Origin: Thermohalobaculum sp963700775
GTDB lineage: Bacteria; Pseudomonadota; Alphaproteobacteria; Rhodobacterales; Rhodobacteraceae
Assembly: GCA_963700775.1 (NCBI GenBank)
Contig: CAVOYU010000002.1
Location: 186,001 to 250,000, forward strand
Direction of reading: 5' to 3'
Length of the DNA stretch: 64,000 nucleotides
Shown here one piece after another: positions 8,324-16,731 of this stretch (position 1 is the first letter of the stretch; every line of letters begins with the position of its first letter). The notes beneath the pieces were generated by a model. That model was not told the origin of the DNA, did no database searches, and was given only the letters and a program-made list of their open reading frames with translations. Made by a program: the position numbers and the translations under genes.

Positions 8324-8978
8324 AGCCTGCCCCCCGTACCGTCCGGATCAGTTCGGCGTCAAAGGGCCTGTCGACCTTCGACCTGAGGCGGCTGACATGG
8401 GTCTCGACCACGCTGGTCCTGGGCTCGAAGTGGAAGTCCCAAACCCGCTCCAGCAGCATGGTCCGGGTCACCACCTCGCCCGCGTGCTCCATGAGAAACT
8501 CCAGAAGCCGGAACTCGCGCGGCTGCAATTCGATCGCCTGCCCGGCCCGCTCGACCTTGCGGGTGAGCCGGTCCAACGAAAGGTCGCCGACCTGCAGCAC
8601 GGACTCCGCCGCAGTGCCGGGACCGCGCCGGACCAGGGCCCGAAGGCGCGCGTGCAGCTCGGAGAAGGCGAAGGGCTTGATCATGTAATCGTCGCCGCCC
8701 GCATCGAGCCCCTCGACCCGGTCGCTGAGCCCGCTGACCGCGGTCAGGAACAGAACCGGTGTCGCGACGCCGGTGCCGCGCAGCATCCGCACCAGCGACA
8801 GCCCGTCGGTCTTTGGCAGGATGCGGTCGACCACCAGCACATCGTAGCCGCCATCGCTGGCGAGAAACAGGCCGTCGACACCCGTCTCGGCATGATCGAC
8901 CGTGCAACCGGCCTCGCGCAGGCCCCGCATCACGAAGCCTGCGGTCTCGCGGTCGTCCTCGATGATCAGCACCTTCAC
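8301..8978 (-). CDS. OmpR/PhoB-family response regulator
   Basis: A 225-residue regulator: receiver domain with the acidic pair in VLIIEDDRE, phosphoacceptor Asp51 in VLVVDRILP, and Lys in DDYMIKPFAF, followed by a winged-helix DNA-binding domain (about 125-220) ending RTVRGAGYVIS. GTG at 8978 is chosen because the receiver strand starts there and AAAGGA lies about eleven bases upstream; the longer in-frame extension has no domain similarity and would run into the next gene's terminus. It is the partner of the histidine kinase that overlaps its end. Confidence 0.92.
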   Translation of the reverse strand: MKVLIIEDDRETAGFVMRGLREAGCTVDHAETGVDGLFLASDGGYDVLVVDRILPKTDGLSLVRMLRGTGVATPVLFLTAVSGLSDRVEGLDAGGDDYMIKPFAFSELHARLRALVRRGPGTAAESVLQVGDLSLDRLTRKVERAGQAIELQPREFRLLEFLMEHAGEVVTRTMLLERVWDFHFEPRTSVVETHVSRLRSKVDRPFDAELIRTVRGAGYVISAPR

Positions 8979-9063
8979 CGGTTTCGCGGTCCTTTCGTGC
9001 CGATGGCCGCGCCAGTCTAGGTGCGGCCAGCAGGTTTTCCAAATGGCGGGTGTGCCGCCACCC

Positions 9064-11028
9064 TCAGACGAAGACAAAGTCCGAGGCATCCACCAGTTCC
9101 GCATCGAAGCCCCGGAGCAGGACCGAGCCTTCGGCGAATGTCAGAACCGTGGAGCAGCCGACCGAGTCGACCGCGATGTCGTCGAAGCTGGTCGCCCCGG
9201 TGTAGCCGGCGATCTCGATCACATCGAGACCGTCCTCGAATCCCTTGATCCGGTCTGCGCCGAAGGGGATCAGATCGAACACGAACTGGTCCGCCCAGCC
9301 GGCGCTACCGTAGAGCGAGTCATTGCCCTCGCCGCCCGACATGCGGGCACCGTCATCGCCCGCAGTCAGCATGTCGTTGCCCTCTCCGCCGAGGATGAAG
9401 TCGAAGCCGTCGCCGCCCCAGAGCTTATCGTTACCCTCACCCCCTTCGAGCAGGTCATCGCCGTCGCCGCCGAAAGCCTGGTCGTTCCCCTCGCCGCCAT
9501 CGAGGGTGTCATCTCCTTCGCGCCCGTAGAGATGATCATCGCCTTCCTCGCCCGAGATCTCGTCGTCGCCATCGTTGCCGAAGGAATAGTCGTTGCCGTC
9601 GCCGCTCTCGATGACGTCGTCGCCATCGCGCCCGTAGATCCGGTCGTTGCCGTCGAGGCCGACGATCTGGTCGTCGTCATCGGTGCCGGTGAGCCGGTCA
9701 TCGCAGTCCGTGCCGACGATCCGGCTGATATCGGCGGCGTCAAGCAGGTCGGCGATATCGTCATCGCTCAGCGGCGCATCACTGATTGCGATCAGGGCGT
9801 CATCGAAATCTCCGTCGTAATCCGAGCGGCTCGCGAGTCCGTCCTCGAAGCTGACCACCTGGGCATCGGGAACTGCATCACCGACGTCGCTGGCCAGAGC
9901 GTTCTCGCCACCAACCGGGTTCAGCAGGTTCACGCCCGCGCGGTTGCCGACGGTGTGGAAGGCGCGGATCGGCAGATATTCGCCCTCGGCATTGGTGATC
10001 AGCGGCGCGAGCCCGTCGTTGATGTTGGCGGCGCCCGCGGTGGCGAAGTTCTGGAAGAACAGCCCGCCCGCGGCGAAGTCTTCCAGCTCGACGCCGAGAT
10101 CGTCGGCGCCCGGAATCAGGAACAACCCGAGCGACATGCCCGCTGGCACGTCGAGGGTCACGGAATCGCCCGCCGCTGTGTCCTCGGTGTTGGCGAACAG
10201 AATCCGGCCCTCGCCGATCTCCCCGGTGGCGGAATCGAAGAAATAGCCGCCGATGGCGCTATTTTCGTCGCCATCCTCCGTCAGAAAGGTCACGGTCACC
10301 GAGTCGCCACCAGTCCCGAAGGCAAGATCCGTCGGATCGACCGGGGCCGAGCCATCGACCGTGCGCATGCCATCGAGATTGAACACGAGCTGCGGCACGC
10401 CGAACTCGTCGATCTCCTCCTCGACGCGCACCTGGCCGACACCCGGAGCATAGTATTTGAACTCGATGATGCCTGGATCGATGGCCGAGGTGTCGAGCGT
10501 CTGGACGATGTTGCTGTAGGGGCCGAAACTCACATCCGTAGCCAGGACCTCACCCACGTCCTCGGCGACGCCCGGGAAGAATTCCTGATAGTACGAGCCT
10601 TCGCCGGTGGCCGGCGCGGCTTTCATGATCCAGCCCGGCTGCGCGCCGTCGACGCCCGCCTCCCAGGAACCCTCGAAGCTGGTGCCGGTGAATTCGCCGT
10701 CGTCATCATATTCGTAGGCGATGGTGAATTCGCCCAGGTACCAGACGTTGCCGGCATCGTCCTGAGCGTACCAGTCGAGCGTATCCTCGATCATCACGCC
10801 GTTCTCGTAGGCGGTGTCGCGGACGACCACCGCCTCGATGCCCGCGATCGTCGCGGTCTCGGCGGTGGCATAGAAGTCGTTGCTCTCGGTGTCCGTCTCA
10901 CCGGACTCCGGATCGATCAGCGAGCCGGTGTGGCTGGTGACCGTGCCGGCGAGCAAAGGGAAATAGGGGTTGTCGACGGTGGCGCTGTCGTTGAACGCCG
11001 CAGTGCTGATGTCGGGCAGAAAGATCAT
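9064..11028 (-). CDS. RTX calcium-binding secreted protein with DUF4114-like domain
   Basis: A 654-residue acidic protein without N-terminal signal peptide. The first 220 residues are a beta-rich domain of unknown function with many Tyr/Trp/Asp residues (VWYLGEF, GWIMKAAP, FKYYAPGVGQVRV). A DUF4114-like segment follows, ending in a D-Y-D-G-D-F-D-D-A metal-type motif. Residues about 440-575 hold more than ten nonapeptide RTX repeats of the type GGxGxDxLx that fold into a calcium beta-roll. The C terminus ends DFVFV, an acidic residue followed by hydrophobic ones, as in type I secretion signals of PrtD-type systems. ATG 11028 is preferred, with GGAGGAGGA five bases upstream. Exporter genes are at 34779-40083, not next to it. 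The substrate or ligand is unknown. Confidence 0.85.
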   Translation of the reverse strand: MIFLPDISTAAFNDSATVDNPYFPLLAGTVTSHTGSLIDPESGETDTESNDFYATAETATIAGIEAVVVRDTAYENGVMIEDTLDWYAQDDAGNVWYLGEFTIAYEYDDDGEFTGTSFEGSWEAGVDGAQPGWIMKAAPATGEGSYYQEFFPGVAEDVGEVLATDVSFGPYSNIVQTLDTSAIDPGIIEFKYYAPGVGQVRVEEEIDEFGVPQLVFNLDGMRTVDGSAPVDPTDLAFGTGGDSVTVTFLTEDGDENSAIGGYFFDSATGEIGEGRILFANTEDTAAGDSVTLDVPAGMSLGLFLIPGADDLGVELEDFAAGGLFFQNFATAGAANINDGLAPLITNAEGEYLPIRAFHTVGNRAGVNLLNPVGGENALASDVGDAVPDAQVVSFEDGLASRSDYDGDFDDALIAISDAPLSDDDIADLLDAADISRIVGTDCDDRLTGTDDDDQIVGLDGNDRIYGRDGDDVIESGDGNDYSFGNDGDDEISGEEGDDHLYGREGDDTLDGGEGNDQAFGGDGDDLLEGGEGNDKLWGGDGFDFILGGEGNDMLTAGDDGARMSGGEGNDSLYGSAGWADQFVFDLIPFGADRIKGFEDGLDVIEIAGYTGATSFDDIAVDSVGCSTVLTFAEGSVLLRGFDAELVDASDFVFV

Positions 11029-11177
11029 CGGATTTCCTCCTCCGGGGGCAGACATGGGACGGCGTCAGCCGGAATAGCCAGGCAACCCGTCGGAGAGGAT
11101 GAAGCGCGAGGGAGGCTTTCCGGCACCGTGGCCCGGCCTTACGGTTTCGTAAGGCTGCCCAGGGCGGCGCGGTTCGG

Positions 11178-11837
11178 TCAGTTGTCGAGGATGATGCCGA
11201 TGCCCTGGTCGATGTCGGCCTCGATCGCGGTCCGGAAGCCCGGCCGGTCGCCGCGGCCGAGCGCGTCGAGAGCGGCACGGTGGTAGTCGTGGCCGATAGA
11301 GGTCGTGCCGAGGCGGTCGCATATGAACCGCATGCTGGGGCCGTACTGCAGCCACAGCATCTCGATCAGATGCAGGATCGTCGGCGATCCGCTTCGACGG
11401 TAGATATAGAAGTGAAAGTCGTGGTTGCCCTTCATGTAGCGGGGGAAGTCACCCTCGGCGATCGCCCGGTCGATCCCGGCATCGATCTGCGAAATCCGCT
11501 CGATGTCCTGCGGCGTGAGGCTCGGGAACGCGCGCTCGGCCGCTTCTCCCTCCAGGGTCTTGCGGGCGAACAGCACCTCGTGGAACCGGTCGGAATCGAC
11601 CTGCGGCACGATGATCTTGCGGCTGTCGGCGAACTTCAGCGCGCCTTCTGCCACCAGGCTCCGGATTGCGTCCCGTGCCGGGATGATGCTGGTGCCGTAC
11701 TGCTGCGCCAGGCGGCGGATCGACAACACCTCTCCGGGGACAAAGTCCCCCTCGCAGATGCGGTTGCGCAGCTGCCGGTGCAGATTGTCCGCAACGGTCT
11801 GCGGTGCATATGGCTTGGCTGACTCGACAATTGCCAT
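11178..11837 (-). CDS. GntR-family regulator with FCD domain, divergent from the pot-like operon
   Basis: A 219-residue regulator with an N-terminal winged helix (LRNRICEGDFVPGEVLSIRRLAQQ split around residues 17-40, then GTSIIPARDAIRSLVAEGAL) and an FCD domain (HDFHFYIY and HDYHRAALDAL give the expected His/Asp ligands). ATG 11837 is preceded by GGGGGA; a longer in-frame extension upstream is Arg-rich and shows no domain. The gene diverges from the substrate-binding-protein gene at 12064, and two palindromes GTGTTATAACAC-like lie between them, so it probably represses or activates that transporter operon. The ligand is probably the transported amine or a product of it. Confidence 0.88.
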   Translation of the reverse strand: MAIVESAKPYAPQTVADNLHRQLRNRICEGDFVPGEVLSIRRLAQQYGTSIIPARDAIRSLVAEGALKFADSRKIIVPQVDSDRFHEVLFARKTLEGEAAERAFPSLTPQDIERISQIDAGIDRAIAEGDFPRYMKGNHDFHFYIYRRSGSPTILHLIEMLWLQYGPSMRFICDRLGTTSIGHDYHRAALDALGRGDRPGFRTAIEADIDQGIGIILDN

Positions 11838-11999
11838 TCCGGATCCCCCAGTGCTCCCGTTCCGCCAAGGCGCCCGGCCATTTCGGCGGGAAGCGTTTCG
11901 AGCCCGCAGTTCCGGGGTGCATCGGTGTTGCCTTCCGCACTGCGGTGGCCGAACGCTCGTTGTAGCGAAGCCAAAAAACAGGCTTGAAAACACTGCATA

Positions 12000-12037
12000 G
12001 GTGTTATAGCACGCGGATACAAGGGTGTTATAACACC
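12000..12037. promoter_or_regulatory. Tandem palindromes, probable operator of the divergent GntR regulator
   Basis: A perfect 14-base palindrome GGTGTTATAACACC is at 12024-12037 and a near copy GGTGTTATAGCAC at 12000-12012, with centres 24 bases apart. They sit in the AT-rich centre of the divergent promoter region, just downstream of a TTGAAA (-35-like, 11984-11989). TGTTATAACA-type sites are typical in shape for GntR dimers. Confidence 0.65.
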
Positions 12038-12063
12038 TGACGGATCAAACTGGGAATGGAATC

Positions 12064-13134
12064 ATGAGAAACCCGATGACACCGCTGAGCCGTCGCTCGG
12101 TCCTGACAGGAACCGCCGCGATCGGTATCAGCCTGACCTTGCCGAAGTCGCTTCAGGCGGCCGGCGGCAAAGTGAACTTCTACAACTGGGACACCTATAT
12201 CGGCGAGACCACGATCGCCGACTTTACCGCCGCGACCGGCATCGAGGTGCAGTACGACCTCTACGCCGACAACGACGAGCTGTTCGCGAAGCTCAAGGGC
12301 GGCAATCCCGGCTATGACCTGATCGTGCCGACGAACGACTATGTCGAGCGCATGATCGCGGCCGACATGCTGTCGCCGCTCGATCACGCGAAGATACCCA
12401 ACATGGCCAACATCGACCCGGTCTTCATGGACTCGAGGTTCGACCCGGGCCGCAAGTTCTCGCTGCCCTACATGTGGGGCTCGATCGGGATCGGCTATCG
12501 CAAGTCGGCGGTCGACGGCACGCCGGACACTTGGGGCCTGCTGCTCGACTCGGACAAGCACTCCGGCCGCATCGCCGTCCTTGGTGACGGCCAGGTCGTC
12601 CTGCAGATGGCGCTGAAGTATCTCGGCAAGTCGCTGAACGACTGGACCGACGAGAACATCAAGGCCGCCTCAGACCTGATCCTGAATCAGAAGAAGCACA
12701 TCACCGCCTTCGCGCCCGACAACGGCCAGGATCTTCTGCTGGCGGGCGAGGTCGACCTGGTGATGGAGTGGAACGGCGACATCCTCCAGATCATGGAGGA
12801 GGACACGGATATCGGCTACGTGCTGCCGAAGGAAGGCGGCCTGCGCTGGGAGGACACGCTCTGCATCCCGAAGGGCGGCCCGAACCCGGACAACGCCCAT
12901 GCCCTGATCAACTATATCCTCGACGCGGAGGTCGGCGCCTCGATTGCCGAGTTCATCCTCTACGCCACGCCGAACAAGGCGGCGAAGGAGTTCCTGTCCG
13001 AGGACTATCTCAACAATCCGGCGATCTTCCCGACGCCGGAGCAGATGGCGGCGAGCGAGGTCTCGATCTTCCCCGGCGCCGAAACGGTCCGCAAGATCGA
13101 CGAGGCTTGGACCCGCGTGAAGGCGGCGAGCTGA
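12064..13134 (+). CDS. potD: Spermidine/putrescine-type ABC transporter substrate-binding protein
   Basis: A 356-residue periplasmic binding protein. The N terminus has a twin-Arg style leader (SRRSVLTG, residues 9-16) and a hydrophobic stretch ending near residue 35. The mature part begins VNFYNWDTYIG, and carries the PotD/PotF hallmarks YDLIVPTNDYVERMI and a Phe-Asp-Pro segment followed by SLPYMWGSIGIGYR, which is closest to PotD. The family delivers polyamines or related cationic or opine ligands to an inner-membrane ABC importer. It is the first gene of a four-gene operon and lies downstream of the operator palindromes. A GC-rich hairpin follows it, as is usual when the binding protein is made in excess. 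Confidence 0.88.
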   Translation: MRNPMTPLSRRSVLTGTAAIGISLTLPKSLQAAGGKVNFYNWDTYIGETTIADFTAATGIEVQYDLYADNDELFAKLKGGNPGYDLIVPTNDYVERMIAADMLSPLDHAKIPNMANIDPVFMDSRFDPGRKFSLPYMWGSIGIGYRKSAVDGTPDTWGLLLDSDKHSGRIAVLGDGQVVLQMALKYLGKSLNDWTDENIKAASDLILNQKKHITAFAPDNGQDLLLAGEVDLVMEWNGDILQIMEEDTDIGYVLPKEGGLRWEDTLCIPKGGPNPDNAHALINYILDAEVGASIAEFILYATPNKAAKEFLSEDYLNNPAIFPTPEQMAASEVSIFPGAETVRKIDEAWTRVKAAS

Positions 13135-13144
13135 TCTGAAACCA

Positions 13145-13171
13145 CCCCGGCGCGCGAGGGGTGCGCCGGGG
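13145..13171 (+). terminator. Intercistronic hairpin after the binding-protein gene
   Basis: Perfect 9-base arms CCCCGGCGC (13145-13153) and GCGCCGGGG (13163-13171) around a 9-base loop, ten bases after the potD-like stop codon and without a T run. It probably stabilises the upstream message or partly stops transcription, keeping permease levels low. Confidence 0.6.
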
Positions 13172-13310
13172 TTCTCAAACTGCCGCTGCGCCTGCCCGAC
13201 AGCGTGGACGCGTGACGCTGCGAACGCTACTGTGCTGACGGACGGGGCGGTTTCAGCCGGGCGCCGAGATGCGCGCCCTGCTTCTTGCCCGTTGGAAGGC
13301 GGGATCACGG

Positions 13311-14228
13311 ATGGAAAGCTGGAGAAAGAGCCTATCGGTCTTCGCGGCCTTCAGCATGCCGGGCTTCGTCTGGCTGGGGCTCTTCTTCTTCGTGCCGCTG
13401 GTCATCATCTGGTTCTACAGCTTCGGCGAGAACGTCTCTCTGGTCGAGATCAAGACCACCTGGACGCTTGACAACTACCGACGCATCTTCGGGCCTGAGA
13501 TCATGGTCCTGATGTGGCGTTCGCTGAAGCTCGCGGTCGCAGCCACCGTGATCTGCATCGTGGTCGGTTTTCCGATCGCGCTGGTCATCGCCACTGCCTC
13601 ACCGAAGTGGAAGCCCTGGCTGCTGCTGGTCATCATCCTGCCCTTCTGGACCAACCTGCTGATCCGGACCTATGCGCTGCTCAGCATCCTTGGCACGAGG
13701 GGACGCCTCAACGATGCACTGGAGTGGCTCTGGAAGCTCGCGGACGGGGCCCTGGGCGCGATAGGGCTCGGCGAGGCGCATCTGCTCGGCGAGAAGTTTG
13801 TGCCGTTCAACTTCCTCGGCACCGAGTTCGCCGTCGTGTTCGGCCTGGTCTACATCTTCCTGCCCTTCGCCGTGTTGCCGATCTATTCCTCGCTCGAGCG
13901 CATGGACCGCTCCTATCTCGAGGCAAGCATGGATCTGGGGGCGGGGCAGGTGCGCACCTTCTTCATGATCCTGGTGCCGCTTGCCTCCTCGGGCATCATC
14001 ACCGCGGCGATCATCACCTTCATTCCGGCGCTGGGGCAGTTCCTGACCCCGGACCTGCTTGGCCGCGGCCAGGTCGACATGATCGCCAACGTCATCGAGC
14101 GGCAGTTCAAGAAGGCGAATGACTGGCCCTTCGGCTCGGCCCTGTCGCTGTTCCTGCTCTACGTCACCTTCATCATCCTTGCGGTGCGGTCGATCATCGA
14201 CATGTCGCGCAAGCCGAGGAGGTCCTGA
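13311..14228 (+). CDS. potB: Spermidine/putrescine-type ABC transporter permease (PotB-like)
   Basis: A 305-residue inner-membrane permease with about six membrane segments: the first at about 10-35, then the MetI-type core. The cytoplasmic coupling loop is visible near residue 205 as SYLEASMDLGAGQVRTFFMILVP split over the EAA region. ATG 13311 is chosen because it directly precedes the typical cytoplasmic start and has GGCGGG upstream; an ATG at 13269 in the same frame is possible. The next permease starts after two bases. It forms the channel with the PotC-like protein. Confidence 0.87.
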   Translation: MESWRKSLSVFAAFSMPGFVWLGLFFFVPLVIIWFYSFGENVSLVEIKTTWTLDNYRRIFGPEIMVLMWRSLKLAVAATVICIVVGFPIALVIATASPKWKPWLLLVIILPFWTNLLIRTYALLSILGTRGRLNDALEWLWKLADGALGAIGLGEAHLLGEKFVPFNFLGTEFAVVFGLVYIFLPFAVLPIYSSLERMDRSYLEASMDLGAGQVRTFFMILVPLASSGIITAAIITFIPALGQFLTPDLLGRGQVDMIANVIERQFKKANDWPFGSALSLFLLYVTFIILAVRSIIDMSRKPRRS

Positions 14229-14230
14229 TC

Positions 14231-15076
14231 ATGGCGGCCTACCGCGAGCGCCCCGGCCCGTTCCAGTACAGCCGCAAACTGTCGATGCAGCTGATCTTCT
14301 TCGCCTCGGCGATCTTCCTCTACGCGCCGATCATCGTGTTGATCGTCTATTCGTTCAACAACTCGCGGCGCGGCGGCAACGTGATCTGGCGCGGGTTCAC
14401 CACTGACTATTATGCCAAGGCCTTCAACAATACCGAGCTGATGATCGCCTTCGGCAACTCGATCACCATCGCCGTGATCAGCACGATCTTCAGCGTGGTG
14501 CTGGGCGCGCTGACGGCCGTGGCGCTGTGGCGGTTCCGCTTTCCGCTGAAGCCGGTCTTCGAGGGGATGGTGGCCTTGCCCATCGTCATCCCCGAGATCT
14601 GCATGGGCGTTTCGCTGGCGATGTTCTATGCCTACAGCGGCTGGAACGTGCCCTCCGACTCGCCGTGGCCGCTGAACCTGACCAATATCACCATCGCCCA
14701 TATCACCTTCTCGTTCCCCTTCGCGGCGATGGTGATCCGCACCCGTCTCGCCAGTTTCAACCGCGAGATGGAGGAGGCGGCCAAGGATCTGGGCGCCACC
14801 GAGTTCCAGGTGTTCCGCGACATCCTGCTGCCGCACATGAAGCCGGGTCTGATCGCCGGGGCGCTGCTGGCCTTCACCCTGTCGCTCGACGACTTCGTCA
14901 TCACCTTCTTCACTTCAGGCCCGAACACCGTGACCTTCCCGATCAAGGTCTACTCGATGGTGCGCTTCTCGGTGACGCCCGAGATCAACGCCGCCTCGAC
15001 GGTCCTGATCGTCCTGACCCTTCTGCTGACCGCCGTCGCGATGCGGTTCCAGAACTTCGGAGGCACGTCGAAATGA
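14231..15076 (+). CDS. potC: Spermidine/putrescine-type ABC transporter permease (PotC-like)
   Basis: A 281-residue permease with six predicted membrane segments. The EAA coupling loop is visible as EEAAKDLGATEFQVF near residue 183, and SLDDFVITFF near residue 222 is a strong PotC family mark. AGGAGG lies eight bases before the ATG. It overlaps the ATPase start (ATGA), so it is coupled to it. It pairs with the PotB-like subunit in the inner membrane. Confidence 0.88.
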   Translation: MAAYRERPGPFQYSRKLSMQLIFFASAIFLYAPIIVLIVYSFNNSRRGGNVIWRGFTTDYYAKAFNNTELMIAFGNSITIAVISTIFSVVLGALTAVALWRFRFPLKPVFEGMVALPIVIPEICMGVSLAMFYAYSGWNVPSDSPWPLNLTNITIAHITFSFPFAAMVIRTRLASFNREMEEAAKDLGATEFQVFRDILLPHMKPGLIAGALLAFTLSLDDFVITFFTSGPNTVTFPIKVYSMVRFSVTPEINAASTVLIVLTLLLTAVAMRFQNFGGTSK

Positions 15077-16186
15077 GCACGGAACCGATCATTTCGATCC
15101 GGAATGTGAGCAAACGCTTCGGCGGCAGCGTGGTCGCACTCGACAACGTGTCGCTGGACATCATGCCGGGCGAGTTCTTCGCCCTGCTCGGCCCGTCGGG
15201 CTGCGGCAAGTCGACCCTGCTCCGCACGATCGCCGGCTTCGAGTCTCCGACCGAGGGCGAGTTGCTGCTGGACGGTGTCGACATGGTGAATCTGCCGCCA
15301 AACAAGCGGCCCGTGAACATGGTGTTCCAGTCCTATGCCGTTTTCCCGCACATGTCGGTGGCGAAGAACGTCGCCTACGGCCTCCAGCTCCAGGGAATCC
15401 CGGCGGACGAGATCAAAACCCGGGTCACCGATGCCCTGGCCCAGGTCCATCTCGCCGGCTACGAGGAGCGCATGCCCGACCAGCTCTCCGGTGGTCAGCG
15501 CCAGCGCGTGGCACTGGCGCGCGCGCTGGTCAAGAAACCCCGCGTGCTGCTGCTGGACGAGCCGCTGTCGGCGCTCGACGCCAAGCTGCGCCACGCGATG
15601 CGAACTCGAGCTGGTGAAGTTGCAGCAGACCGTGGGGGTGACCTTCATCATGGTAACCCACGATCAGTCCGAAGCGCTGGCCGTGGCGGACCGGATCGCG
15701 GTGCTCGAGGCGGGGCGGCTGCGTCAGGTCTCGAGCCCGGCCGGGCTCTACCAGCAGCCACGTGACGCCTTCGTCGCCGACTTCATCGGCAGCGTGAACC
15801 TGTTCGATATCACCGGTATCACCGAGCGCGGTGGCGGCGTCGCCGTGACGACTGCCGAATTCGGCGAAATGCTCTTCCCGGCGGATGCTATCCCCGCCAA
15901 GCACCGCGCGGCGAAGGATCTCGTGCTTGCGGTTCGCCCCGAGAAGATCCGAATACACCTGGCTCCGCCGACCGACGGCAATCAGCGCGCCAAGGGCAAG
16001 CTCGGCGACGTCGCCTTCCAGGGCGACAGTTCGATCGTCGAGATGATGCTGGAAAACGGGCGCGAGATTTCGGCCTATGTCCACGAGGGTGACGCCGTGG
16101 CGCTGCTGGCGGCCGAAGTCGGCACCGACGTCTGGTGCGCCTGGGCGACGCCTGACATGCTGGTGTTGCCGCGGAACGCGCTCTGA
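15073..16186 (+). pseudogene. potA: Spermidine/putrescine-type ABC transporter ATP-binding protein (PotA-like), +1 frameshift
   Basis: Starting at ATG 15073 the frame encodes Walker A GPSGCGKST, Q loop FQSYAVFPHM, signature LSGGQRQRVALARAL and Walker B VLLLDEPLSALD. After codon 15601-15603 the match moves to the next frame, which continues with ELVKLQQTVGVTFIMVTHDQ (H loop) and a TOBE domain to the stop at 16186. One extra A at 15603-15604 explains the break; without it the protein has 370 residues, normal for PotA. Either the gene is inactive and the transporter lacks its motor, or this is a sequence error. The same kind of error occurs elsewhere in the window, so an intact gene is likely. 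Confidence 0.85.
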
Positions 16187-16409
16187 TCGCTGCCGAAATC
16201 CGGCACTGGTAACGAATTGTCAACCAAACCCGGTTAACCCTTTGCGGGTTCTCGCGCTGCGCCCTTGCGCATAGCCGCGGGCCGGCGATCCTGTTCCGCA
16301 CGACGCGCGGGATCGCCGCAACGGATGCGCCACGCACGCGTCCCCTTCCATCGAGCTTGCCCGATCCGAAACCCGCCCTTCCCGGGCGCTATCCCAATGG
16401 AGTCCAAAT

Positions 16410-16730
16410 ATGCCGGGTACGGTGAAACTGTGGTGGCACGACGGTGCCACGAAGGATGTCCGCTACAACGAGCTTCCGGTCGTGAACGAGCCGGAGCTGG
16501 GCTTCGAGACCGTCACTGTCGGCGCCACGCCGGCAGGCACTGGCCCGGCGCCCGAGGACGCCGTCGTCGCGATCGTCGAGACCGACGTGAGGCTCCGGTA
16601 CCTGGTGCGCCCTGCCGGCGACGAGACTTCGGCGGACCCGGTGACCAGCAAGCCTCTGCCGGCCACCGGATTCGGTACGAATTCGATCGGCGTCTGCCCT
16701 GGCTGCACCATCTCCTTCATCGAGGTTTGA
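16410..16730 (+). CDS. Small protein of unknown function, paired with the beta-helix protein
   Basis: A 106-residue protein with no recognised family. It is Thr/Val/Pro rich, predicted mostly beta, begins GTVKLWWHDG and ends in a segment with a Cys-Pro-Gly-Cys motif (residues 97-100). GGAG lies seven bases before the ATG. Its stop is one base before the start of the tailspike-like gene, so the two are translationally coupled. By position it may be an assembly or structural partner of that protein. The 220 bases upstream, after the potA-like gene, hold a weak inverted repeat (AACCCG/CGGGTT) but no clear promoter. Function unknown. Confidence 0.6.
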   Translation: MPGTVKLWWHDGATKDVRYNELPVVNEPELGFETVTVGATPAGTGPAPEDAVVAIVETDVRLRYLVRPAGDETSADPVTSKPLPATGFGTNSIGVCPGCTISFIEV

Positions 16731-16731
16731 C

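Noticed and set aside
9323..9529. Ser/Pro-rich small frames inside RTX genes
   Set aside because: They are frame shadows of GGxGxDxL repeats, seen in each RTX gene of the window.
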